Origin: Candidatus Mediterraneibacter stercorigallinarum
Lineage (GTDB): Bacteria; Bacillota; Clostridia; Lachnospirales; Lachnospiraceae
Direction of reading: 5' to 3'
DNA: 10,952 bases
Assembly: GCA_019116185.1 (NCBI GenBank)
Contig: DXCD01000007.1
Coordinates: forward strand, 1 to 10,952
Positions 1 through 5,686 of this stretch are shown here, one piece after another; the first letter of the stretch is position 1, and the number at the start of each line of letters is the position of its first letter. The position numbers and the translations under genes were made by a program. A model generated the notes under the pieces. It worked only from the letters and a program-made list of their open reading frames with translations, made no database searches and was not told the DNA's origin.

Positions 1-124
1 GTTTTTTTCATAATATTTGTATATTTTCGTCATATTTTCTGTTTTTCTGCTGAAATCAAATTTTTCTTTGCAAAACTATTTCTTTTTCAGGGCAAAACAT
101 CACTGTTTCAGTTCAGTTTTTGGG

Positions 125-153
125 TTGAAAATCAAAGCGTTTTATTATATGAT
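125..153 (+). promoter_or_regulatory. Predicted sigma-A promoter of the nitroreductase-pyrBI unit
   Basis: A TTGAAA -35 box at 125-130 and a TATGAT -10 box at 148-153 are separated by exactly 17 nt, each one base or so from the housekeeping consensus. Transcription would start near 160, giving a 5' UTR of about 20 nt that holds only the GGAGG ribosome site at 170-174. The rest of 1-124 is AT-rich with several T-runs; I see no gene, operator or attenuator in it. No PyrR-type attenuator lies between this promoter and the first gene, so pyrimidine control is not obvious from sequence. Confidence 0.6.
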
Positions 154-181
154 TAGTTGAAGAATTTACGGAGGTATATTT

Positions 182-718
182 ATGATTTTTTCGGAATGTA
201 TAAAAACCCGCAGAAGCATCCGCAGGTACAAAGCGGATCCTGTTGACCATTCTATTATCGATTCTGTCGTTTTATCGGCGTCATATTCTCCGTCCTGGAA
301 AAATACTCAGATTGCCCGTTATATCGCTATCGAGGATAAAAGTCTCCTCTCTGAAATTGCTGAAAAGTATACCCCAGACTACAATTCAAATATCATCCGA
401 CAGGCTCCTGTGCTGATTGCCGTCACCTTCATCAAAGGACGCTGCGGCTATGAGAGAGATGGGTCTTTTACTACAAAAAAGAAGGACCGCTGGCAGATGT
501 TTGACGTTGGCGCTGCCTGCCAGAGTTTCTGCCTTTCTGCATGGGACAAGGGCCTGGGAACTGTCATCATGGGGGTTTTTGACGAGGACGGCATCACCAG
601 GCTTCTTGCTCTCCCGGATGAGCAGGAATTAGGGGCGCTGATCGCCATGGGATACCCGGATATAGAACCGGAGACACCGAAGCGCAAGACCGTGGAACAA
701 CTACTTCAATACAGATAA
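182..718 (+). CDS. Nitroreductase-family FMN-dependent oxidoreductase
   Basis: A 178-residue protein of the nitroreductase fold, a family of FMN flavoproteins that pass electrons from NAD(P)H to nitro compounds, quinones or other acceptors and usually work as cytosolic dimers. The N-terminal RRSIRRY motif (residues 10-16) matches the conserved Arg-Arg-Ser FMN phosphate-binding segment. SWKNTQ (39-43) fits the flavin-ring loop, and the C-terminal GALIAMGYPD (151-160) is the typical final strand and loop. The length is normal for the short, single-domain members. The start is set by GGAGG 7 nt upstream of the ATG. The gene lies 43 nt before pyrB on the same strand with no terminator between, so co-transcription is likely. 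The real substrate cannot be read from sequence, and a link to pyrimidine synthesis is unproven. Confidence 0.9.
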   Translation: MIFSECIKTRRSIRRYKADPVDHSIIDSVVLSASYSPSWKNTQIARYIAIEDKSLLSEIAEKYTPDYNSNIIRQAPVLIAVTFIKGRCGYERDGSFTTKKKDRWQMFDVGAACQSFCLSAWDKGLGTVIMGVFDEDGITRLLALPDEQELGALIAMGYPDIEPETPKRKTVEQLLQYR

Positions 719-726
719 ACAGCAGG

Positions 727-765
727 ATGATGCAGGAGGCATCCCTGACAAGGAGGTTATTATGA
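727..765 (+). other. Possible 12-codon leader ORF overlapping the pyrB start
   Basis: In the nitroreductase-pyrB gap an ATG at 727 opens a 12-codon frame (MMQEASLTRRLL) whose TGA at 763-765 overlaps the pyrB ATG at 762-764 in an ATGA junction. The same DNA can form two mutually exclusive small hairpins: GATGC/GCATC at 729-743 and GGATG/CATCC at 725-744. Only a weak AGCAGG lies upstream and it directly abuts the ATG, so efficient translation is doubtful. pyrB has its own strong AAGGAGG at 750-756. This may be chance. Confidence 0.2.
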
Positions 766-1682
766 GACATTTAATGAGTCCGCTGGATTTTTCAGTGGAA
801 GAACTTGATACACTGCTGGATCTCGCCCAGGATATTGAGGCGCACCCCGCAAAATACGCACATGCATGTGAAGGAAAGAAACTCGCGACACTCTTCTATG
901 AGCCGAGCACCCGCACCCGCTTAAGCCACGAAGCAGCCATGCTGAATCTGGGCGGAAGCATCATGGGATTTTCCTCCGCGGATTCCAGCTCTGCCGCAAA
1001 AGGCGAGAGCGTATCTGACACGATCCGCACGATCTCATGCTATGCAGACATCTGCGCCATGAGACATCCCAAGGAAGGAGCGCCCATGGTAGCCTGCCAG
1101 CACTCTTCAATCCCGGTCATCAACGCCGGCGACGGAGGGCACCAGCATCCGACGCAGACACTGACTGACCTGCTGACCATCCGGAATCTGAAGGGGCGGC
1201 TCGGCAACATGACCATCGGTCTGTGCGGCGACCTGAAATTCGGCCGTACTGTCCACTCCCTGATCAATGCCCTGGTCAGGTATGAAGGGATCCGTTTCAT
1301 ACTGATCTCCCCGGAGGAGCTGCGTCTTCCGGAATATATCCGTCACGATGTACTCGACCGCAAAGGCATTCCTTATGAAGAGGTTGTCCGTCTGGAAGAT
1401 GCAATGCCGACTCTGGACATCCTGTACATGACCAGAGTCCAGAAAGAACGTTTCTTCAATGAAGAGGACTATGTACGCATGAAGGATTTCTACATCTTGG
1501 ATAAGAAGAAAATGAAGCTCGCTCCAGAAGACATGTATGTGCTTCATCCTCTCCCGAGAGTAAATGAGATCTCCGTTGAGGTGGACGACGACCCGCGCGC
1601 GGCATACTTCCGCCAGGTACAGTACGGCGTTTATGTACGCATGGCGCTGATCCTGACACTTCTGGACATTCATGTTGATTAG
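762..1682 (+). CDS. pyrB: Aspartate carbamoyltransferase catalytic chain
   Basis: This chain joins carbamoyl phosphate and L-aspartate to give N-carbamoyl-L-aspartate, the committed step of de novo pyrimidine synthesis, in the cytosol. The 306 residues match the usual length. The carbamoyl-phosphate loop FYEPSTRTR is at 45-53, the 80s loop with Lys80 and SVSDTIRT follows, then RHPKEGA at 101-107 and HPTQTLTDL at 129-137. Aspartate-domain residues include Arg162, the R-x-Q pair at 225/227, and HPLPRVNEI at 262-270. All key residues of the E. coli enzyme have counterparts. The start has AAGGAGG 5 nt upstream. With pyrI following, it should form the dodecameric class B holoenzyme. The nitroreductase gene lies 43 nt upstream and shares its probable promoter. 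Confidence 0.98.
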   Translation: MRHLMSPLDFSVEELDTLLDLAQDIEAHPAKYAHACEGKKLATLFYEPSTRTRLSHEAAMLNLGGSIMGFSSADSSSAAKGESVSDTIRTISCYADICAMRHPKEGAPMVACQHSSIPVINAGDGGHQHPTQTLTDLLTIRNLKGRLGNMTIGLCGDLKFGRTVHSLINALVRYEGIRFILISPEELRLPEYIRHDVLDRKGIPYEEVVRLEDAMPTLDILYMTRVQKERFFNEEDYVRMKDFYILDKKKMKLAPEDMYVLHPLPRVNEISVEVDDDPRAAYFRQVQYGVYVRMALILTLLDIHVD

Positions 1683-1703
1683 GATACCTGTAACCGGCCT
1701 GCG

Positions 1704-1732
1704 TTCCTGCCCTTTCCTTCCCGCGGCAGGAA
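1704..1732 (+). other. Hairpin in the pyrB-pyrI spacer
   Basis: TTCCTGCC at 1704-1711 and GGCAGGAA at 1725-1732 form a perfect 8-bp stem with a 13-nt pyrimidine-rich loop in the 90-nt gap between pyrB and pyrI. No U-run follows, so it is not an intrinsic terminator. It could be a processing or mRNA-stability element that sets the relative amounts of the two chains, or have no role. Confidence 0.35.
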
Positions 1733-1772
1733 TTGCGGCGCCAGATTCTGAAATAGAGAGGAATTAAAGACC

Positions 1773-2216
1773 ATGGTAAAAAATACATTAAACGTAGGAC
1801 GCATCTCCGAAGGATTTGTGCTGGACCATATCGAGGCCGGCAGGAGCATGGAGATCTATAAGTACCTTCACCTTGACAAACTGGACTGCTGTGTTGCGAT
1901 TATCAAAAATGCAAAAAGCAGCAAAATGGGGAAGAAAGATATCATAAAGATCGAATGCCCCATTGATTTTATGGACCTGGATATTCTCGGATTCATTGAC
2001 CACAATATCACTGTGAACATCATCGAAGATGGAGAGATCATCTCCAAAAAACCGCTTTCTCTTCCTAAGGAGATCCGGAATGTGATCAAATGCAAGAATC
2101 CGAGATGCATCACTTCCATCGAGCAGGAGCTTGATCATGTATTTGTCCTCACAGATGAGGAGAATCAGATCTACCGCTGCAAATACTGTGAAGAGAAATA
2201 CCGCAGGCACAGATAA
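1773..2216 (+). CDS. pyrI: Aspartate carbamoyltransferase regulatory chain
   Basis: This is the allosteric subunit that binds nucleotide effectors (CTP and ATP in the classical enzyme) and docks on PyrB trimers through a C-terminal zinc domain. It has 147 residues, close to the approximately 150 of E. coli PyrI. The N-terminal nucleotide-binding domain runs to about residue 95. The zinc ligands are the two pairs Cys107/Cys112 (CKNPRC) and Cys136/Cys139 (CKYC), spaced as in the family. The ATG at 1773 is preceded by GAGAGG at a rather long spacing of about 11 nt, so translation may be weaker than that of pyrB. It follows pyrB by 90 nt and ends just before a bidirectional terminator, making it the last gene of the unit. 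Confidence 0.97.
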   Translation: MVKNTLNVGRISEGFVLDHIEAGRSMEIYKYLHLDKLDCCVAIIKNAKSSKMGKKDIIKIECPIDFMDLDILGFIDHNITVNIIEDGEIISKKPLSLPKEIRNVIKCKNPRCITSIEQELDHVFVLTDEENQIYRCKYCEEKYRRHR

Positions 2217-2235
2217 GCCGGCGGCTTCAAAAAAT

Positions 2236-2300
2236 GAAAAACCGTACAGTCCGTAACGTGGATATCCAATACCACAGACCGGCTGTACGGTTTTCTTTTT
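2236..2300. terminator. Bidirectional intrinsic terminator between pyrI and DAHP synthase
   Basis: AAAACCGTACAG (2238-2249) pairs with CTGTACGGTTTT (2283-2294), followed on the plus strand by CTTTTTCATATTTT. On the minus strand the same stem is followed by TTTTTCATTTTTT, so it can stop transcripts coming from both sides. The 33-nt apical part is unusually long for a terminator loop and contains a further GTGG/CCAC mini-stem (2258-2261 with 2272-2275). Confidence 0.8.
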
Positions 2301-2349
2301 CATATTTTATTTCCTGTTTTTCTTCTGGCTACTGATCTTCCCTTATACA

Positions 2350-3381
2350 TCAGCACTCTTCTGCGATCTTATAAAGCAGTTTTTCCGTGTCCTCCCAGCC
2401 AAGGCACGGGTCTGTGATGGACTTCCCGTACACTCTGTTCTCGTCGATCTTCTGGCATCCTTCTTCCAGATAGCTCTCGATCATGATGCCTTTGATGAGC
2501 TTTTTCAGTTCGGGATTATATTTCCTGCTGTGGAGCACTTCGCTCGCGATCCGGACCTGTTCCCTGAACTGTTTGTCCGAGTTAGAGTGGTTGGCATCCA
2601 CAACAGCTGCCGGATTCTTCAGGTCTCTCTTCTGATACATGTCCAGCAGGCGCACCAGGTCTTCATAGTGATAGTTCGGGATGCATGTGCCATACTTATC
2701 CACGCCTCCTCTGAGGATCACGTGGGCCAGCTCATTTCCGTCCGTGGTCACATCCATTCCCCGGTAGATAAATGTGTGGGAGCTCTGCGCCGCCACCACG
2801 GAATTGAGCATCACGGAGAAATCGCCGCTTGTCGGATTTTTCATTCCAACCGGGATATCCATGCCGCTGGCTGTCAGACGGTGCTGCTGATTCTCCACAG
2901 AGCGCGCTCCGACCGCCTCGTAAGAGAGAATGTCATCCAGATAGCTTCTGTTTTCGGGATAAAGCATCTCATCCGCCGCAGTCAGCCCGCTCTCTTTGAT
3001 GGCGCGGGTGTGCAGCTTGCGTATGGCGATGATCCCCGCCAGCAGATCCGGAGCCTGGTCCGGTTCCGGCTGGTGCAGCATTCCCTTGTATCCCTCGCCT
3101 GTGGTGCGCGGTTTGTTTGTATAAATCCTCGGTATGATCATAAGACGGTCCGAGACCTTCTCATTCACTCTTGCAAGTCGGCTTACATACTCGCACACAG
3201 AGTCCTCATTGTCCGCGGAACATGGCCCCACGATCACGATGAATTTATCAGACTTTCCCGTAAAAATGTCTCTGATTTCCCGGTCTCTTTTCTTTTTTAT
3301 ATTCAATATCTCCTCTGTAAGAGGGTATTCAGCTTTCAGGTCTGCCGGAAGAGGCAGTTCTGCGTTGATTCTCATTCCCAT
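2350..3381 (-). CDS. 3-deoxy-7-phosphoheptulonate (DAHP) synthase, type I (AroF/G/H class)
   Basis: The enzyme condenses phosphoenolpyruvate and erythrose 4-phosphate to DAHP, the first step of the shikimate pathway. The 343-residue form matches the E. coli AroG/F/H size. Motifs are GPCS (52-55), KPRTTGEGYKG (90-100), GARSVENQQHR (158-168), GMKNPTSGD (179-187), DANHSNSDK (262-270) and SITDPCLGWEDTE (321-333). The predicted metal ligands Cys54, His265, Glu302 and Asp324 align with Cys61, His268, Glu302 and Asp326 of AroG. The frame stays open upstream to 3516, but that part is RNase P RNA. I chose the ATG at 3381 because GGAGG sits 8 nt before it; ATG at 3375 is a weaker alternative. Paralogue identity (Phe, Tyr or Trp sensitive) cannot be assigned. 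The start lies only 27 nt after rnpB, and a bidirectional terminator follows. Confidence 0.96.
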   Translation of the reverse strand: MGMRINAELPLPADLKAEYPLTEEILNIKKKRDREIRDIFTGKSDKFIVIVGPCSADNEDSVCEYVSRLARVNEKVSDRLMIIPRIYTNKPRTTGEGYKGMLHQPEPDQAPDLLAGIIAIRKLHTRAIKESGLTAADEMLYPENRSYLDDILSYEAVGARSVENQQHRLTASGMDIPVGMKNPTSGDFSVMLNSVVAAQSSHTFIYRGMDVTTDGNELAHVILRGGVDKYGTCIPNYHYEDLVRLLDMYQKRDLKNPAAVVDANHSNSDKQFREQVRIASEVLHSRKYNPELKKLIKGIMIESYLEEGCQKIDENRVYGKSITDPCLGWEDTEKLLYKIAEEC

Positions 3382-3408
3382 TCTGTATGCCTCCATAATA
3401 AATAAAAA

Positions 3409-3806
3409 TGTGTTAAGCAAGACGATAAGCCGGGTTATGTCGTGGACGATCATCTGTCTAGGCACAGCGTCGCCGCCGTGCTCAAGCGACCAACCTGAAG
3501 CGTGACGGGCCGCCACACTGCTTCTATCCGGTCTTGCTTCGGATGGGGTTTACATGTGCCCTCCCTGTTACCAGAGAGGCGGTAGTCTCTTACACTGCCT
3601 TTCCACCCTTACCCGGGCAGAAACCTGAAAAGAAGCTCTTCTGCTCTTCTTCTCAGGTTTCTGCCCGGGCGGTTTATTTCTGTTGCACTGGCCTTGGAGT
3701 CACCTCCACCGGACGTTATCCGGCATCCTGCCCTGTGAAGCCCGGACTTTCCTCGTCTGCGGCCTTTCGGCACTTGCAGCCGCGATCGCCTGTCTTACTT
3801 AACACA
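3409..3806 (-). ncRNA. rnpB: RNase P RNA, bacterial type A
   Basis: This is the catalytic RNA that removes 5' leaders from pre-tRNAs. On the minus strand the ends pair as P1: the 5' stretch UGUGUUAAGUAAGAC matches the 3' stretch GUCUUGCUUAACACA over 15 bp with one G-U. The conserved core GAGGAAAGUCCGGGCU is at 3739-3754. The 3' core ACGACAUAACCCGGCUUAUCG is at 3423-3443, preceded by the CCUAGACAGAUGAUCGUCC segment. A GGUGGAGGUGACUCC stretch and the AAGAGACUACCGCC region are also recognisable. A very long hairpin at 3612-3669 replaces the usual shorter P12. The length, about 398 nt, is normal for type A. A TATAAT box lies exactly where the 5' end predicts it. The downstream DAHP synthase gene begins 27 nt after the 3' end with no hairpin between. 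Confidence 0.97.
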
Positions 3807-3813
3807 GTATTTG

Positions 3814-3819
3814 ATTATA
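3814..3819 (-). promoter_or_regulatory. rnpB -10 promoter box
   Basis: On the minus strand a perfect TATAAT occupies 3819-3814, preceded by AT-rich TTGTATATAG. Its 3' edge is 7 nt from position 3807, next to the 5' end predicted from the P1 helix, so box and RNA end support each other. No good TTGACA box is found at 16-18 nt (the best is TGGCTT). The rest of the 3820-3977 gap down from rnhA holds no gene and no clear intrinsic terminator: there is a compact GC-rich hairpin near 3936-3957 without a U-run, and a T7 tract without a convincing stem. Confidence 0.75.
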
Positions 3820-3977
3820 CTATATACAATGAAAAAAAGCCACTCTTTCTTTTCTGCTGCCTGTCATTCTTTCTGATTCATGTATCCGCCGTTTCTATTC
3901 TGCCGCCTGAAATTTTATTTTTTCCTGTGATCCAGCCGCTCCCGGAGCATCCGGCAGAGTTGTGGACAGAAAATCCA

Positions 3978-4460
3978 TCAGGACTGTTCCACCCCTTCAT
4001 CTACGATCAGTCTGTCCCCGTCCGCCGCAGATGTTGCAAGTTCGTCGCACCGTTCATTCTGAGGATGCCCGTCATGACCTTTTACCCAGTGGAAACTGGC
4101 AGTATGTGGCTCCTTTGCAGCGAGAAGCCGCTTCCACAGATCTACGTTTTTGACCGGTTCATTCTTTCCGCGCTTCCAGCCTTTTTTCAGCCAGCCGTCC
4201 ACCCAATGCTGGTTAAATGCATTCACCACATACTGGGAGTCCGAGTAAATTTCCACCGTGCACGGGCGGTTCAGGGCTTCCAGCCCGGCAATAACCGCCA
4301 TCAGTTCCATCCGGTTGTTGGTAGTCCTGACATATCCCTGAGAGAGTTCTTTCACATGAAGCTCTCCCTTTGTATCCACGTATTCAAGCACAGTCCCATA
4401 CCCTCCGGGACCGTCCGGATTACCGCGCGCCGCGCCGTCTGTATATATTTTTACAAGCAT
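3978..4460 (-). CDS. rnhA: Ribonuclease HI
   Basis: The enzyme cuts the RNA strand of RNA-DNA hybrids, clearing R-loops and primer RNA. The 160-residue protein has all of the catalytic set: Asp8 in YTDGA, Glu52 in NRMELMA, Asp74 in SDSQY and Asp139 in NERCDELA, with the conserved His129 in WVKGHDGHPQNERCDELA. These match Asp10, Glu48, Asp70, Asp134 and His124 of E. coli RNase HI. The Trp/Lys-rich basic handle segment (WVDGWLKKGWKRGKN, 86-100) is present, as in the E. coli type. The start has GGAGAG upstream. It is the last gene of the thrS cluster, 17 nt after the hydrolase gene and upstream of the rnpB promoter. Confidence 0.97.
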   Translation of the reverse strand: MLVKIYTDGAARGNPDGPGGYGTVLEYVDTKGELHVKELSQGYVRTTNNRMELMAVIAGLEALNRPCTVEIYSDSQYVVNAFNQHWVDGWLKKGWKRGKNEPVKNVDLWKRLLAAKEPHTASFHWVKGHDGHPQNERCDELATSAADGDRLIVDEGVEQS

Positions 4461-4477
4461 ATCATTCTCTCCATCTG

Positions 4478-5173
4478 TCAGTTATCTGATTTGTCCAGAA
4501 GAAAGCTCTGTCCCTCCTGTTCGATCTTCATGATCCTGTCTCTGTACTCCTGCGTACACTGCTCCAGCATGAGACGGTCAAAGACGTCATAATTTCCCCA
4601 GAAATGCATTGGAAATACCCGCTTTGTATCTGTCCGTTTCATAAAACAGTCAATGCCCCAACAGTACTGTTCCCTCAGCCGGGGATCCACAGGCACAAAT
4701 GCCGCGTCGATCTTCTCCCCCTGCAGCTTGTTGATCTCTGCCTGGTAGGAACGCCGCATCCCGGTATTGTAAGCTTCCGGCTCTCCTTCCCAGTGCCACC
4801 AGTTGAGATCTCCCGCATGGTAGAGAGTCCTGCCGTGATAATGGACCAGAAACGCCACGCCCTCGTCATTGGACCGCAGGGTACGCACGCGGCATCCCCC
4901 AATCTCCAGCTCTTCATTCGGCTTTATGGAACAGGCTTCCTCTGTCTCCGCTGTAATATCCGATGACAGGATATAATATATTTCCGAAAAATCCTGCCGG
5001 AAATCAAAGATGTTCCTGTTGTAATGATCGTAATGCGCGTGGCTTACGAAGACAAACATCTTCTTCGAAGTATCCATCCGGGGCATTGCCCCCTTATAAT
5101 AATCAAACAGGAAATAAGCGTCCCCCACTTCCGCAAGAAAGCCGCTGTGTCCCAGATATGTTATTCTCATCAT
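4478..5173 (-). CDS. Metallo-beta-lactamase-fold hydrolase, substrate unknown
   Basis: This 231-residue cytosolic protein has the metallo-beta-lactamase fold. The first strands (MRITYLGHSGFLAEV) resemble the UlaG-like/L-ascorbate-lactonase-type branch. The metal motif HxHxDH is at 45-50 (SHAHYDH), followed by His119 and Asp122 in YHAGDLNWW and a late His190 in PMHFWG, so a dinuclear site is complete. There is no signal peptide. The substrate cannot be predicted; the family includes phosphodiesterases, lactonases and nucleases. Its first ATG overlaps the stop of the preceding MogA-like gene (ATGA at 5170-5173), and a second in-frame ATG follows at once (start at 5170), preceded by GGAG at a better spacing of 8 nt. 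The overlap implies translational coupling. Confidence 0.87.
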   Translation of the reverse strand: MMRITYLGHSGFLAEVGDAYFLFDYYKGAMPRMDTSKKMFVFVSHAHYDHYNRNIFDFRQDFSEIYYILSSDITAETEEACSIKPNEELEIGGCRVRTLRSNDEGVAFLVHYHGRTLYHAGDLNWWHWEGEPEAYNTGMRRSYQAEINKLQGEKIDAAFVPVDPRLREQYCWGIDCFMKRTDTKRVFPMHFWGNYDVFDRLMLEQCTQEYRDRIMKIEQEGQSFLLDKSDN

Positions 5174-5637
5174 AAATTCAAATTCTCCACTACCTGTACC
5201 GCCTCAAGAAGGATGTATTCCATATCCTCCTTGGCTCTTTTGGCGCTCTCCGGAAGGTTGATGAGCAGCGTCTTCCTGCGGATCCCCGCCATCATCCTCT
5301 CCATCATAGAACTCTTAGAATATCTCAGATTGTATGCTCTCAGCGCCTCCGGTATGCCCGGCAGAAGCGTCTCCGCCACATCTGACACCGCATCCGGCGC
5401 ACAATCCTCTGCCTGATATCCGACCGCTCCTGTAGTCAGGATCAGCTCGACTGATTCCGAATCCGAAAGCTGACGCAGCACTGTAGCGACAACCTCCCGC
5501 TCCTGTGGGAGGACGCCTGCTGCCTTCACTTCGAATCCGACCTGTTCCAGCATCCTTTTCAGCGCAGATGCCGCCGCGCTCTCTGCTTTTGCCTTATAGA
5601 TTCCGCTGTCAATTGTGAAAATTGCTGCTCTCATCAT
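5170..5637 (-). CDS. Divergent MogA/MoaB-fold molybdopterin-binding-like protein
   Basis: The fold is that of MogA/MoaB, which adenylylate molybdopterin during molybdenum cofactor synthesis. Supporting segments are ILTTGAVG (66-73), EDCAPDAV (77-84), PGIPEALR (93-100) and AGIRRKTLLINLPES (117-131). It departs from active MogA in several places. The GGTG core is GAVG, Gln45 stands where E. coli MogA has catalytic Asp49 (VLPQE for LIPDE), and the early D-x-G segment is missing. Asp78, equivalent to Asp82, is kept. The length of 155 is at the short end. Starts at 5637 (MMRAAIF) or 5634 (MRAAIF) both fit AAAGGGG; the frame stays open upstream but overlaps the amidohydrolase end. No other cofactor gene is in the window, so the function is uncertain. 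Confidence 0.82.
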   Translation of the reverse strand: MMRAAIFTIDSGIYKAKAESAAASALKRMLEQVGFEVKAAGVLPQEREVVATVLRQLSDSESVELILTTGAVGYQAEDCAPDAVSDVAETLLPGIPEALRAYNLRYSKSSMMERMMAGIRRKTLLINLPESAKRAKEDMEYILLEAVQVVENLNL

Positions 5638-5686
5638 CTGTACCCCTTTCATTTTAATCTTATTTTTCCCCTGTATCTGAATACCA

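Noticed and set aside
1..11. Possible divergent gene start (minus-strand ATG AAA AAA) at the left edge
   Set aside because: No ribosome site is visible upstream on that strand and only three codons are inside the window, so it cannot be supported.
2530..3405. 291-codon plus-strand frame opposite DAHP synthase
   Set aside because: It is complementary to an intact, motif-complete enzyme gene and has no family features.
3382..3516. N-terminal extension of DAHP synthase by 45 residues
   Set aside because: The extra codons lie in the RNase P RNA 3' end and have no ribosome site; GGAGG instead marks the ATG at 3381.
3936..3957. GC-rich hairpin after rnhA considered as a terminator
   Set aside because: The stem is short and interrupted, and it is followed by A-rich rather than U-rich sequence, so it is not a standard intrinsic terminator.
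3534..4592. 352-codon plus-strand open frame
   Set aside because: It runs antisense across rnpB and rnhA, both secure, and its translation is low-complexity with no recognisable domain. It is a shadow frame.
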